Assembly (NCBI RefSeq): GCF_001500065.1
Contig: NZ_LQIN01000001.1
Location: 62,001 to 126,000, forward strand
Length of the DNA: 64,000 nucleotides
Reading direction: 5' to 3'
Source of the DNA: Mycobacterium sp. IS-3022
GTDB taxonomy: Bacteria; Actinomycetota; Actinomycetes; Mycobacteriales; Mycobacteriaceae
How positions within the stretch are numbered: position 1 is the first letter of the stretch; each line of letters starts with the position of its first letter. This document shows positions 25,122 through 35,110 of the stretch, one piece after another. The notes beneath the pieces are model-generated. The model was not told where the DNA came from and did not search any database. It saw nothing but the letters and a program-made list of their open reading frames with translations. A program made the position numbers and the translations under genes.

Positions 25122-25493
25122 TCAGCCGTAGAACATCACGCGGTAGTCGGGGGTCCAGGCACCTTCGAGGCAGCTCAGCGGAACGCCGTCCGGCGACTGC
25201 GCGACCCCGGTCGCGTCCCCGCAGGGCAGCCGGTTGGTCCGGATGCCGATCAGCGGTGGTGATGCGATCCATGTGCTGCGTGAGTTGCATGCGAGCGTGT
25301 TGCCCGACGCGTCGAGCCCGAAGTTGTAGCGGGTGTTCTGCACGCAATGCGTGCCTTCCACCGCGGTCCGGTCGACATACGGGACGCAATCCGCGCCGTC
25401 GCAGTAACCCGGGGACGCCGGCGCATTCGCGGCGGTGAACATCGGTGCGGCGACGAACCCGCACGCCAGCGCAGCTGCAGCCATGAGCCTCAT
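25122..25493 (-). CDS. Secreted cysteine-rich protein
   Basis: 123 residues. The signal peptide (about 1-28) ends in a likely ANA or APA cleavage region. The mature part has six cysteines (YCDGADC, HC, AC, PC, SC), suggesting three disulfides. I recognise it as a type of small exported mycobacterial protein but know no function. ATG 25493 gives a proper signal peptide; the longer frame from 25562 adds a proline-rich head that does not look real. It is divergent from the DUF732 gene. Confidence 0.7.
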   Translation of the reverse strand: MRLMAAAALACGFVAAPMFTAANAPASPGYCDGADCVPYVDRTAVEGTHCVQNTRYNFGLDASGNTLACNSRSTWIASPPLIGIRTNRLPCGDATGVAQSPDGVPLSCLEGAWTPDYRVMFYG

Positions 25494-25548
25494 GGGGTTA
25501 GCGTATGTGCCCCGCACCGGCGGCGGGCACGGAATAGGCTCATATGCC

Positions 25549-25890
25549 ATGAAGCGGATCATCGTTGCTTTGGCCGCCGCCGCTGCCGGTGCCGCCGCCC
25601 TCGTCTGCGCCCCGCCGGCCGGCGGCGACGTCGTCGCCTATCTGGTCAACGTGCACGTGCGACCCGGCTACAACTTCCCGAACGCGGACGCGGCCATCGG
25701 CTACGGCAACAGCATCTGCGACCGGGTGGCGGCCAAGATGCGTTACGCCCAACTCGTCGATCAGGTGAAGGCCGACTTCCACACCGCGGACTATTACCAG
25801 GGCGCGTACCTGATCAACCAGGCCGTCAACGAGCTGTGTCCGGCGCAGATCTGGCAGCTGCGCCAGTCGGCGGCCGGCTACACCGGATGA
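25549..25890 (+). CDS. DUF732 secreted protein
   Basis: 113 residues. An alanine-rich signal peptide (1-26) precedes a compact helical DUF732 domain with two cysteines (GYGNSICDRVAAKM and AVNELCPAQIW), a fold seen in many small exported mycobacterial proteins. TAGGCT lies 8 nt before the ATG. It is convergent with the LpqH-type gene and shares a strong hairpin terminator with it. Function unknown. Confidence 0.8.
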   Translation: MKRIIVALAAAAAGAAALVCAPPAGGDVVAYLVNVHVRPGYNFPNADAAIGYGNSICDRVAAKMRYAQLVDQVKADFHTADYYQGAYLINQAVNELCPAQIWQLRQSAAGYTG

Positions 25891-25894
25891 CGAA

Positions 25895-25928
25895 CGGCGG
25901 CGCCCCGGTCCGGGACGCCGCCGCTTTT
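25895..25928. terminator. Intrinsic terminator between DUF732 and lpqH genes
   Basis: CGGCGGCG (25895-25902) pairs perfectly with CGCCGCCG (25916-25923), with additional CCCGG/CCGGG pairing inside the loop. A TTTT run follows (25925-25928). This is the best intrinsic terminator in the window on the + strand; on the other strand the U-run is weaker. Confidence 0.7.
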
Positions 25929-25942
25929 CGTGCACGATTTTC

Positions 25943-26407
25943 CTACGGGCAGCTGACCTCGATCTCGAACGGCTTGTTGACCGGCTGCAGCGGGTTCGCC
26001 ATGTCGACACCCGTCGCGGTGCCGGTGATCTTGTAGGTGTTGCCGTCCTTCTCCACCTTGGCGTCGCCCTGGCCCGTACCGCTCTGGTAGCCCAGCGTCA
26101 CGCCGTTGACGTTGCCCAGACCGACGGACTGCACGGTTGGCTCGTCACCGGAGCTGACCACTGCGCCGATGCCGGTGGTCGCGTCACCGATCGCGATGTT
26201 GGTGTTGCCGCCGACCGAACTGCACACGACCGTGCCGGTTACGGCCTGATCCTGGCCGTCGATCGTGACGGTGGTCTTGCCTTCCGCTGCTGCGGCCGTT
26301 GACGTCTCACCCGTCGTCTCTGACTTCTTGTCGTCGGAAGAACAGCCGGACAGTCCGGCGATGACGAGAGCCGCGCCGCCTACCGCGACCAGGAAACCAC
26401 GCTTCAC
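25943..26407 (-). CDS. lpqH: 19 kDa lipoprotein antigen LpqH
   Basis: 154 residues. The signal peptide [11 protein letters not shown]... ends in lipobox LSG-Cys22. An S/T-rich linker ([13 protein letters not shown]) is a probable glycosylation region, and the beta-sandwich core ends in VSCP. The segments [22 protein letters not shown] and [15 protein letters not shown] match the M. tuberculosis LpqH sequence closely in memory. It is a surface lipoprotein and TLR2 agonist. GTG 26407 is chosen because AAAAGGAG lies 8 nt upstream and the first residues match LpqH. A second member of the family lies just upstream on the same strand. Confidence 0.92.
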   Translation of the reverse strand: MKRGFLVAVGGAALVIAGLSGCSSDDKKSETTGETSTAAAAEGKTTVTIDGQDQAVTGTVVCSSVGGNTNIAIGDATTGIGAVVSSGDEPTVQSVGLGNVNGVTLGYQSGTGQGDAKVEKDGNTYKITGTATGVDMANPLQPVNKPFEIEVSCP

Positions 26408-26517
26408 CACAGTTCTCCTTTTGTTGTCGTGACCCGTCAAGATCGGATCATCTAGAGCAGTATGGTTCGCGGCACCCCTGCGAACAGCGGTTTCGAGGAA
26501 AAATTGATCTTGCCCGG

Positions 26518-28238
<1,721 letters not shown>

Positions 28239-28247
28239 TTTCACGCC

Positions 28248-29567
28248 ATGCCTACCGAGCTCACCGCCGAGCAGGCCGCCGCGCGGCTCGCGACCGACGA
28301 CACCCTGGGGATACCGCTCGGACCCGGCCAGCCGCCGGCGGTGCTGCGGGCGCTCGGCGAGCGCGAGGACTGGACGGATCTGCGGGTGTACGGCGCGTTG
28401 CTCGCGGTCGGCACGGAGCTGTTCGCCCGCCCCGGCGTGCATTACCTGTCGGGCTTCTTCGGTCCGCTCGAGCGGGCGCTGCGGGATACGGGCGCCAATG
28501 TCGAGTTCGCGCCCGCGGACTTCCGCCGGTTCGGGCCGCTGCTCGAGCAACAGTCGCCGCGGGTGATGACGACGGTCGCGGCCCCGCCCGACGTGGACGG
28601 CTGGTGCTCGCTGTCCCTGCACGCGGGCGGCACGGTCAACGAATTGCGCCGTGCCGGAACCGATCCCGAACGGCTGCTGATCGTCGAGGTGTCAACCGCC
28701 TACCCGCGGACATTCGGGCTCGATGAACACCGGCACGCGCTGCACGTCGACGAGATCGACGTACTCGTGCACTCGACCGATGTGCCGATTGCACTGCCGG
28801 GCGGGGACGCGGCGCCCACCGACGCCGATACGGCGATCGCGCGCCACGCGGTCAAGTTCATCGCCTCCGGCGCGACTCTGCAGACCGGCATCGGTTCGAT
28901 ACCCAGCCAGATCGCGACGCTGCTGGCCGAGGGCGACGGTGGCGAATACGGTTTGCACAGCGAGATGTTCACCGACGGCTGCATGAAACTGCATCGCGCG
29001 GGCAAGGTCACCAACACCGGCAAGGGTATCTACGACGGTGTCAGCGTGACGACGTTCGCGTTCGGGTCGGCGGAGCTGTACGCCTGGCTCGACGGCAACC
29101 ACGACGTCGCATTCCTGCCCGTGGAGATCGTCAACGCGCCCGGGGTGATCGGGGCCAACAACGACATGGTCTCGATCAACGGTGCGCTCGCGATCGACAT
29201 CCAGGGCCAAGTCGTCGCCGACACGATCGGCGGCAATCAGTTCAGCGGAGTCGGCGGCGCCGAGGATTTCGTCGCCGGCGCGGGTCTCGAGCTGTCGGAC
29301 CGCTCGCTGATCTGTCTGCCTTCGACGTTCGAGAAGGACGGCGAACTGCAGTCGCGGATCGTGCCGTGGTTCGGGCCGGGCGCGGTGATCACGACACCGC
29401 GACACCACGTCGACGTGATCGTCACCGAGTACGGCGCTGCCGAACTGGAGGGCAAGACGGTCCGCGAACGCGGTGAAGCGCTCGCCGCGATCGCGCATCC
29501 GCGGTTCCGCGACGACCTGCTTGCGGCTGCCGAGCGCGCCGCCAAGGGCCGCTCCCCGGTCATTTAG
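28248..29567 (+). CDS. Acetyl-CoA hydrolase/transferase family protein
   Basis: 439 residues with two CoA-transferase halves. The N-terminal half has SLHAGGTVNELRRAG; the C-terminal half has GAGLELSDRS and the active-site region VIVTEYGAAELEGKTVRERGEALAAIAHP, where the glutamate that forms the acyl-enzyme thioester belongs to the EYG motif or its nearby equivalent. IGVGxIP-like TGIGSIPSQIATLL fits 4-hydroxybutyrate/acetyl-CoA transferases. It moves CoA between small acyl groups, but the partner acids are unknown. It stands between tgt and gluQ without an obvious functional tie. Confidence 0.87.
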   Translation: MPTELTAEQAAARLATDDTLGIPLGPGQPPAVLRALGEREDWTDLRVYGALLAVGTELFARPGVHYLSGFFGPLERALRDTGANVEFAPADFRRFGPLLEQQSPRVMTTVAAPPDVDGWCSLSLHAGGTVNELRRAGTDPERLLIVEVSTAYPRTFGLDEHRHALHVDEIDVLVHSTDVPIALPGGDAAPTDADTAIARHAVKFIASGATLQTGIGSIPSQIATLLAEGDGGEYGLHSEMFTDGCMKLHRAGKVTNTGKGIYDGVSVTTFAFGSAELYAWLDGNHDVAFLPVEIVNAPGVIGANNDMVSINGALAIDIQGQVVADTIGGNQFSGVGGAEDFVAGAGLELSDRSLICLPSTFEKDGELQSRIVPWFGPGAVITTPRHHVDVIVTEYGAAELEGKTVRERGEALAAIAHPRFRDDLLAAAERAAKGRSPVI

Positions 29568-29593
29568 TCGGCACGAGTGACCGCTGAACCCCG

Positions 29594-29654
29594 GCGAGCG
29601 ACCGCGCTTGTACAACGACACGCCGCCGATGGCGGTGCAAACACGGTCGCTCGC
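29594..29654. repeat. 11-bp inverted repeat between convergent genes
   Basis: GCGAGCGACCG (29594-29604) and CGGTCGCTCGC (29644-29654) pair perfectly. An inner hairpin CCGCC-GAT-GGCGG lies in the loop, so the whole 92-bp gap between the CoA-transferase and gluQ genes can fold. No U-run. Confidence 0.6.
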
Positions 29655-29659
29655 GCCGG

Positions 29660-30529
29660 TCAAGTGACCGGGTAGATCCACGGGCGTCGCGGCAACTCGG
29701 CCGGGTCGAATTCGGCCAGCATGCCCTCGACGTCGCGGGCCTGCCAGCCCAACGACGCGCTGATCTGCTCGAGCGCGCCCTGGACGCCGATCTCGGCGAG
29801 CGTTACCGCGCCGTCGCGCTTGGCCAGCCGGGCGCCGTCCTCGTTGAGCACCAGCGCGACGTGGGCGTACGTCGGCTCCGGAAACCCGAGCATCCGGGCC
29901 AGGTACGCCTGGCGCGGCGACGAAGGGAGGAGGTCGTCACCGCGCACCACCTGGTCGATGCCCTGCGCCGCGTCGTCGACGACGACCGCGAGGTTGTACG
30001 CGGGCACGCCGTCGCCCCGGCGGACCACGAAATCGTCGACGATGCCGGTGTAGTCGCCGTGCAGCAGGTCGTGGATGGTGTGCACGATCGCGTCGGTGCG
30101 CAGCCGTAACGCGGGCGCCCGTCCGATCTCGGCTCGGCGCGTCGCGCGCTCGGCGTCGGTGAGGTCGCGGCAGGTCCCGGGGTAGGCGCCCTGCGGTGCA
30201 TGCGGGGCCCGCGGCGCTTGCGCGATATCCCTTCGGCTGCAATAGCATTCGTACAGCAGTCCGCGGCCCGCCAGCTCCTCGATCGCCGAGGAGTAACGGT
30301 CGGCCTGCTCGGACTGCCACTCGACGGCGTCCCACGTCAACCCGATCGCGGCGAGGTCGGCGAGTTGCTGTCGGCCGATCTCGGTCGAGGTGCGGTCGTC
30401 GAGGTCGTCGACGCGGATCAGGAACCGGCGGCCGGTGGACCGGGCGAACAACCACGCGAGCACCGCGGTGCGCAGGTTGCCGATGTGCAGGTCGGCAGAG
30501 GGGCTCGGGGCGAACCTGCCTGCGCTCAC
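29660..30529 (-). CDS. gluQ: Glutamyl-queuosine tRNA(Asp) synthetase
   Basis: 289 residues, a truncated glutamyl-tRNA synthetase catalytic core without an anticodon-binding domain. HIGN ([15 protein letters not shown], near residue 17) replaces HIGH. A zinc site is suggested by YECYCSRRD and PGTC. The KMSKS-like loop is RLAKRDGA (near 245). GluQ-RS attaches glutamate to queuosine at position 34 of tRNA-Asp. The GTG at 30529 is preferred because TAGATT lies 6 nt upstream; the GTG at 30532 would be too close to the -10. Its substrate depends on tgt at 26991. Confidence 0.92.
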   Translation of the reverse strand: MSAGRFAPSPSADLHIGNLRTAVLAWLFARSTGRRFLIRVDDLDDRTSTEIGRQQLADLAAIGLTWDAVEWQSEQADRYSSAIEELAGRGLLYECYCSRRDIAQAPRAPHAPQGAYPGTCRDLTDAERATRRAEIGRAPALRLRTDAIVHTIHDLLHGDYTGIVDDFVVRRGDGVPAYNLAVVVDDAAQGIDQVVRGDDLLPSSPRQAYLARMLGFPEPTYAHVALVLNEDGARLAKRDGAVTLAEIGVQGALEQISASLGWQARDVEGMLAEFDPAELPRRPWIYPVT

Positions 30530-30711
30530 CACAGAAATCTAGCCATTCGGCGCATGCCGTCGATCAACGGCGCCTGCCGCGAGGCGATCCGGGGTACTCG
30601 CCTGAAGCGCTGGTACTTTGCTCGTGCACCGAGAAACACGGCCCTCCGCCGGCGCTCGCCGTGCCTAGGCGTCCCGGGGGCCGTGCCCGACGGACGCGAG
30701 GAGGCACGCGC

Positions 30712-32100
30712 GTGCACCCCGAAGGCTCCAGCAACCCGCACCACGAGCCCGAGCAGGAGTCGCCGCCGGGCCAGGTGAAGAAAGCCATCGCGGCCTCGGC
30801 CGTCGGCAACTTCACCGAGTGGTTCGACTACGGCCTCTACGCCTACGGCGTCTCCTACATCTCCGCGGCCATCTTCCCGGGCGACGGCGCCACGGCGACG
30901 CTGTTGGCGCTGATGACGTTCGCCGTCTCGTTCCTGGTCCGCCCGCTCGGCGGATTCGTCTGGGGCCCGCTCGGCGACCGACTCGGCCGACGGCGGGTCC
31001 TCGCCATCACGATCCTGGTGATGGCCGGCGCAACGCTGTGCGTCGGGCTCGTTCCCAGCTACGCCGTGATCGGGCTCTGGGCCCCCGCGCTCATGGTGAT
31101 CTTGCGAATGATCCAGGGCTTCTCGACGGGCGGAGAGTACGGCGGGGCCGCCACCTTCATGGCGGAATACGCGCCGACCCGTCGTCGGGGGATGCTCGGC
31201 AGCTTCCTCGAATTCGGCACCTTGTCCGGCTTCTCGGTGGGCGCGCTGTTCATGCTCGGGTTCTCGCTGGTGCTCACCGACGACCAGATGAACGTATGGG
31301 GCTGGCGGCTGCCCTTCCTGCTCGCCGCGCCGCTCGGCCTGATCGGGCTGTATCTGCGCACCCGACTGGACGAGACGCCGGTGTTCAAGGAGTTGGCGAA
31401 GTCGGGCGAACGAGAGCACGACGTCGGCGGCGAGTTCAAGGATCTACTGGTCCAATACTGGGGTCCGATCCTGCGCCTGGGCGGCCTGGTCGTCGCGCTC
31501 AATGTCGTCAACTACACACTCCTCACCTACATGCCCACCTATCTCGAGCAGTCGATCGGCCTGTCCACCGACATGTCGCTCGTCGTCCCGATCATCGGCA
31601 TGCTCTCGATGATGGTGTTCCTGCCGTTCGCCGGCCTGGCGTCGGACAGGATCGGGCGCAAGCCGATCTGGTGGATCTCCCTCATCGGGCTGTTCGTCGC
31701 GGGCATCCCGATGTTCATGTTGATGTCGACCGGCGCGCTCGGCGCCGTCATCGGTTTCGCCGTGCTGGGCTTGCTTTACGTTCCGCAGTTGGCGACGATC
31801 TCGGCCACCTTCCCGGCGATGTTCCCGACACAGGTGCGCTACGCCGGTTTCGCGATCGCCTACAACGTGTCGACCGCGATCTTCGGTGGCACCGCGCCGG
31901 CGGTCAACGACTGGCTGGTCAACGCGACGGGCCACAACCTCGTACCGGCGTACTACATGATGGCCGCCTGCGTCGTCGGCGCGATCGCCCTGCTCAAAAT
32001 GCCGGAGACCGCGCGGTGCCCGATCAACGGCACCGAAATACCCGGCACGCCCGAAGCGCCGCCGCAGTTGGACTACGAGCTCTCGGGCAGTCGCGGCTGA
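30712..32100 (+). CDS. MFS transporter, metabolite:H+ symporter (ProP-like) family
   Basis: 462 residues with twelve hydrophobic segments. The N-terminal signature NFTEWFDYGLYAYG is diagnostic of the MHS branch (proline/betaine, citrate or alpha-ketoglutarate symporters), as is the loop GDRLGRRRVLAITI. RMIQGFSTGGEYGGAATFMAEYAP follows near 140. GTG 30712 has a GAGGAGG Shine-Dalgarno 7 nt upstream. The position beside other compatible-solute functions in the window is suggestive, but the substrate is not readable. It ends directly against the convergent stop of the secreted protein gene. Confidence 0.88.
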   Translation: MHPEGSSNPHHEPEQESPPGQVKKAIAASAVGNFTEWFDYGLYAYGVSYISAAIFPGDGATATLLALMTFAVSFLVRPLGGFVWGPLGDRLGRRRVLAITILVMAGATLCVGLVPSYAVIGLWAPALMVILRMIQGFSTGGEYGGAATFMAEYAPTRRRGMLGSFLEFGTLSGFSVGALFMLGFSLVLTDDQMNVWGWRLPFLLAAPLGLIGLYLRTRLDETPVFKELAKSGEREHDVGGEFKDLLVQYWGPILRLGGLVVALNVVNYTLLTYMPTYLEQSIGLSTDMSLVVPIIGMLSMMVFLPFAGLASDRIGRKPIWWISLIGLFVAGIPMFMLMSTGALGAVIGFAVLGLLYVPQLATISATFPAMFPTQVRYAGFAIAYNVSTAIFGGTAPAVNDWLVNATGHNLVPAYYMMAACVVGAIALLKMPETARCPINGTEIPGTPEAPPQLDYELSGSRG

Positions 32101-32526
32101 CTACAGCGGTTGCAAGCTGATCGGGTTCTCGTGCCGGCTCGCGTTGGGATCATTGCACGCCCCGGGCTTCGACGTGTATGTGGCGGTGCCCGCCAGGCTG
32201 GCGGGGTCGAACGCGTACGACAGATCGCCGGGCCCGGTACTACCGTCGGGGCACGTCCAGCCGTTCGGGACGTCATGGCGCTCGACGAGCCACGGGCCGT
32301 CGGCCGCCCGGCTGATATGGGCGATCATGCCGGTGGAACTCGACACCGTCCCGGCGCAGTAACCTTCGGGGTTGCATTGCGTGGTGATCGCCCACGTGTT
32401 GGACGTTGCGCCGTTGACGAATCGGTAGTCGCCCTCGAGGCGCCCGTCCGCCCATGCGGGGCTTGCCAATCCGATCGCGACGCCGGCGATTGCGGCCGCT
32501 GCTGCCATCGGGCGTGTGAGCATCAT
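32101..32526 (-). CDS. Secreted protein resembling kinase ectodomains
   Basis: 141 residues (ATG 32526 or 32523). The signal peptide ends AWA before Asp27. The mature domain has four cysteines and the pattern G-x-Y, then TWAITTQCNPEGYCAGTVSS, then DGPWLVERH and further C-containing strands. The same order (W-x-I-x-x-x-C, G-x-C, D-G-x-W, C) appears in the extracellular part of the Ser/Thr kinase at 40329. It looks like a free-standing version of that sensor domain. This link is by eye only. Function unknown. Confidence 0.72.
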   Translation of the reverse strand: MMLTRPMAAAAAIAGVAIGLASPAWADGRLEGDYRFVNGATSNTWAITTQCNPEGYCAGTVSSSTGMIAHISRAADGPWLVERHDVPNGWTCPDGSTGPGDLSYAFDPASLAGTATYTSKPGACNDPNASRHENPISLQPL

Positions 32527-32583
32527 GCAGGCAGCATCACACGTTCGAGGCGCGGAGATACGCCTTCCGACGAAAGTGCTTCT

Positions 32584-33648
32584 TCAGCCCAGCCCGGGGA
32601 CGATGTCACCGAGCTTGAAGATGACGGGTTGCTCGAGTTGTTCGTAGGTGCACGATCGAGGGTCCCGGTCTGGGCGCCAGCGATTGAATTGTGCGGTGTG
32701 GCGGAATCTTTCGCCCTCCATGTGGTCGTAGCGCACCTCGACGACGAGTTCGGGCCGCAGGGGTACGAACGACAGGTCCTTACCGGCGTTCCAGCGTGAC
32801 CCCTCGTTGCGGCGGGGTGTGCGGTCGCCGACCATGTGTGCGGCCCAGTTCCAAGGGTGTTCGTCGAATGTCGTTACCAGCGGCTGCAATTCGGCGAAGA
32901 GCTCGCGACGCCGGGCCATCGGGAAAGCGCCGATGACGCCGACGGATGCGAGCGTCCCATCGTCCTTGTACAGCCCGAGCAGCAGCGAACCGATCGCGTC
33001 CTCGCCGGACTTGTGCACCCGGTAGCCCGCGACCACACAGTCTGCGGTGCGCTCGTGTTTGATCTTGAACATCACTCGCTTCTCCGGCTGATAGGTCAGG
33101 TCCAACGGCTTGGCGATGATGCCGTCGAGGCCCGCGCCCTCGAACTCGTCGAACCAGCGCTCAGCGGTGGCCGCGTCGGTGCTCGCCGGCGTGATGTGGA
33201 ACGACGGCCCGGCGTCGCCGAGCGCGTCGACGAGCGCGGCGCGCCGCTGTGTGAACGGCCGGCCGGTGTAGTCGTCATCGCCGAGCGCGAGCAGGTCGAA
33301 CGCGATGAACGATGCCGGGATCTGCTCGGCAAGCATGCGCACCCGGCTGGCGGCGGGGTGCAGGCGTAGCTGAAGCGCCTCGAAATCCAAGCCCCGGTCG
33401 GTCGCGATGATGATCTCGCCGTCGATGACGCAGCGATCGGGCAGTTCGGCCTTGGCTGCCTCGACCACCTCGGGGAAGTATCGGGTCATCGGCCGCTCGT
33501 TGCGACTGCCCAACTCGACCTCGTCGCCGTCACGAAAGCAGATGGTTCGAAAGCCATCCCACTTCGGTTCGTAGGAGGCGTCGGCTGGAATCGAGGTGAC
33601 CGGTTTGGCCAGCATCGGCGACACCGGAGGCATCACGGGCAGGTGCAT
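32584..33648 (-). CDS. ligC: ATP-dependent DNA ligase, LigC type
   Basis: 354 residues. The nucleotidyltransferase domain has the KxDG motif EPKWDGFR with nucleophilic Lys29. Motif III DLLALGDDD-like, motif IV EGAGLDGIIAKPL and motif V MFKIKHERTADCVV follow. The C-terminal OB domain ends with RWRPDRDPRSCTYEQLE. The length suits LigC rather than LigB or LigD. LigC enzymes form complexes with the PrimC polymerase (here at 38511) in mycobacterial base excision and gap repair. ATG 33648 gives the compact start MHLPVMPP. A paralogue lies at 37427. Confidence 0.9.
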   Translation of the reverse strand: MHLPVMPPVSPMLAKPVTSIPADASYEPKWDGFRTICFRDGDEVELGSRNERPMTRYFPEVVEAAKAELPDRCVIDGEIIIATDRGLDFEALQLRLHPAASRVRMLAEQIPASFIAFDLLALGDDDYTGRPFTQRRAALVDALGDAGPSFHITPASTDAATAERWFDEFEGAGLDGIIAKPLDLTYQPEKRVMFKIKHERTADCVVAGYRVHKSGEDAIGSLLLGLYKDDGTLASVGVIGAFPMARRRELFAELQPLVTTFDEHPWNWAAHMVGDRTPRRNEGSRWNAGKDLSFVPLRPELVVEVRYDHMEGERFRHTAQFNRWRPDRDPRSCTYEQLEQPVIFKLGDIVPGLG

Positions 33649-33697
33649 CCCGCCATTGTCGCAGCGAGCTCTGCGGCAGCGACGCCGCCGCGTCGCA

Positions 33698-35110
33698 CTA
33701 TGCGCTCTTGTCTCCGGCCGCGGCGAGGGATCGGTGGACCATCGCCTTCCGCTCCTCGATGGCGCGGCCAATCTCCTGCAACAGCAACGGTTTTCGACGC
33801 GCGAGGGCCTCGATATGTTCGCGTTCCACCTCTACGACGGTGACTTCCTCGAGCGCTCGAGCGGCGGCGATCACCGGCTCGCGAGTCAGCGTTGTCTGAC
33901 CTAGGTAGTCGCCCCGATCGAGGGTGCGAACGCCGACGGTCGCGTTGTCGTCGGTGGTTGCGGTAAGTCGTATGTGACCGCTCACCACGAACGTCATGTG
34001 CTTGGGCACCTCGCCGGGGAACTGCAGGGTTTCGTCGGTCCCGTACCGCACGATGCGGATGTAGGGCTGGAGTAGCTGCTGGTCGGTGCGCCCGATCCGC
34101 AACGCCTGCCCCAGCACGGTCAATGCATCTTCCTGCAGGTCCGGGTCGGGATATCCATCGTCCGCGTCATCCAGATGCAGCTCGGCTCGCCGGGCCGCGT
34201 ACCACAGCCAGCGCAGAAAGGTCGACCGCGCTGCGGCGTCGTTTCCCGCGCTGCGCAGGGGGATCGTCGTCGTGTACTCGCCGCCTGCACCCTTGGTGAC
34301 TTCGGGCACGGCGTCGGGCCGCAGTTGCGGGAGCTGTTGCGCCACCCGCGCCAGCACCGAGCACACCTGGTCGGGGGAGTCGTTCGGCGAGAAGACGGTG
34401 ACCACTTCCGTCGAGCGGCCGTCGCGCGGCAGGCTCAGGTTGATGAACCATTCCGTTGCCAGTAGCGAGTTGGGAAGTACGTATACACCATTGCCGGACT
34501 CGAGATGGGTTGCCCGCCAGTTGACTTCGACCACCCGGCCGCCCGGAAGCCACCGGGTGGCCACCAGGTCGCCCAGTTGGAACGGCTGCTCGAACAGCAC
34601 CAGCAGCCCGGCGATGATCTGGCCGACGGAGTTCTGCAGGACCAAACCCAAGACAATGGACCCGACGCCGAGCGCGGCGAACAGCCCGCCGACGTTGGCC
34701 CCCCAAATCCAGGCGAAGATGAGCGCGATGCCGACGGCGATCACCACGAAGCGGGCGACATCGAGGAAGATCGACGGCACCCGCTGCCGCCAGCTTCCTT
34801 CCGGCGCTCCTTGGAAGAGGGTGGCGTTGAGCCCGGAAAGCAACAGCACCAGGACGACGAACCCGAGCCCTGTCGCGACGATCCGCACCGCGGTGGCCTC
34901 GGTCGCCACCTCGTTGGCCTTGACCAGAAGTAACAGCAGCGCACCCAGCGGCAGTACGTAGTTGCGGATCAGGTTCACCGGCCGGGCGAGATAACTGCGT
35001 CGGCGAGCCAGCGCGTTGTGCAGTTCGGTGAGGCATACCAAGGCCAGCGGCAATCCGACCGCGATGACGAGGGCCCACCAGAACCACGGCGCCGACAACA
35101 CGCCGTTCAT
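33698..35110 (-). CDS. MscS-type mechanosensitive channel with C-terminal cNMP-binding domain
   Basis: 470 residues. Four or so membrane helices fill about 8-185. The pore-lining MscS signature is near 150-200 (AALGVGSIVLGLVLQNSVGQIIAGLLVLFEQPFQLGD), followed by the beta domain. A cyclic-nucleotide-binding jelly roll is at about 345-450 (GEVPKHMTFVVSGHIRLT, LDRGDYLGQTTLTREP). The phosphate-binding cassette lacks the usual GE and R-x-A residues (LGQ and AAARA instead), so nucleotide affinity is doubtful. Its ATG overlaps the cyclase TGA by one base (TGATG). The pair parallels Rv2434c/Rv2435c as I recall them. Confidence 0.88.
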   Translation of the reverse strand: MNGVLSAPWFWWALVIAVGLPLALVCLTELHNALARRRSYLARPVNLIRNYVLPLGALLLLLVKANEVATEATAVRIVATGLGFVVLVLLLSGLNATLFQGAPEGSWRQRVPSIFLDVARFVVIAVGIALIFAWIWGANVGGLFAALGVGSIVLGLVLQNSVGQIIAGLLVLFEQPFQLGDLVATRWLPGGRVVEVNWRATHLESGNGVYVLPNSLLATEWFINLSLPRDGRSTEVVTVFSPNDSPDQVCSVLARVAQQLPQLRPDAVPEVTKGAGGEYTTTIPLRSAGNDAAARSTFLRWLWYAARRAELHLDDADDGYPDPDLQEDALTVLGQALRIGRTDQQLLQPYIRIVRYGTDETLQFPGEVPKHMTFVVSGHIRLTATTDDNATVGVRTLDRGDYLGQTTLTREPVIAAARALEEVTVVEVEREHIEALARRKPLLLQEIGRAIEERKAMVHRSLAAAGDKSA

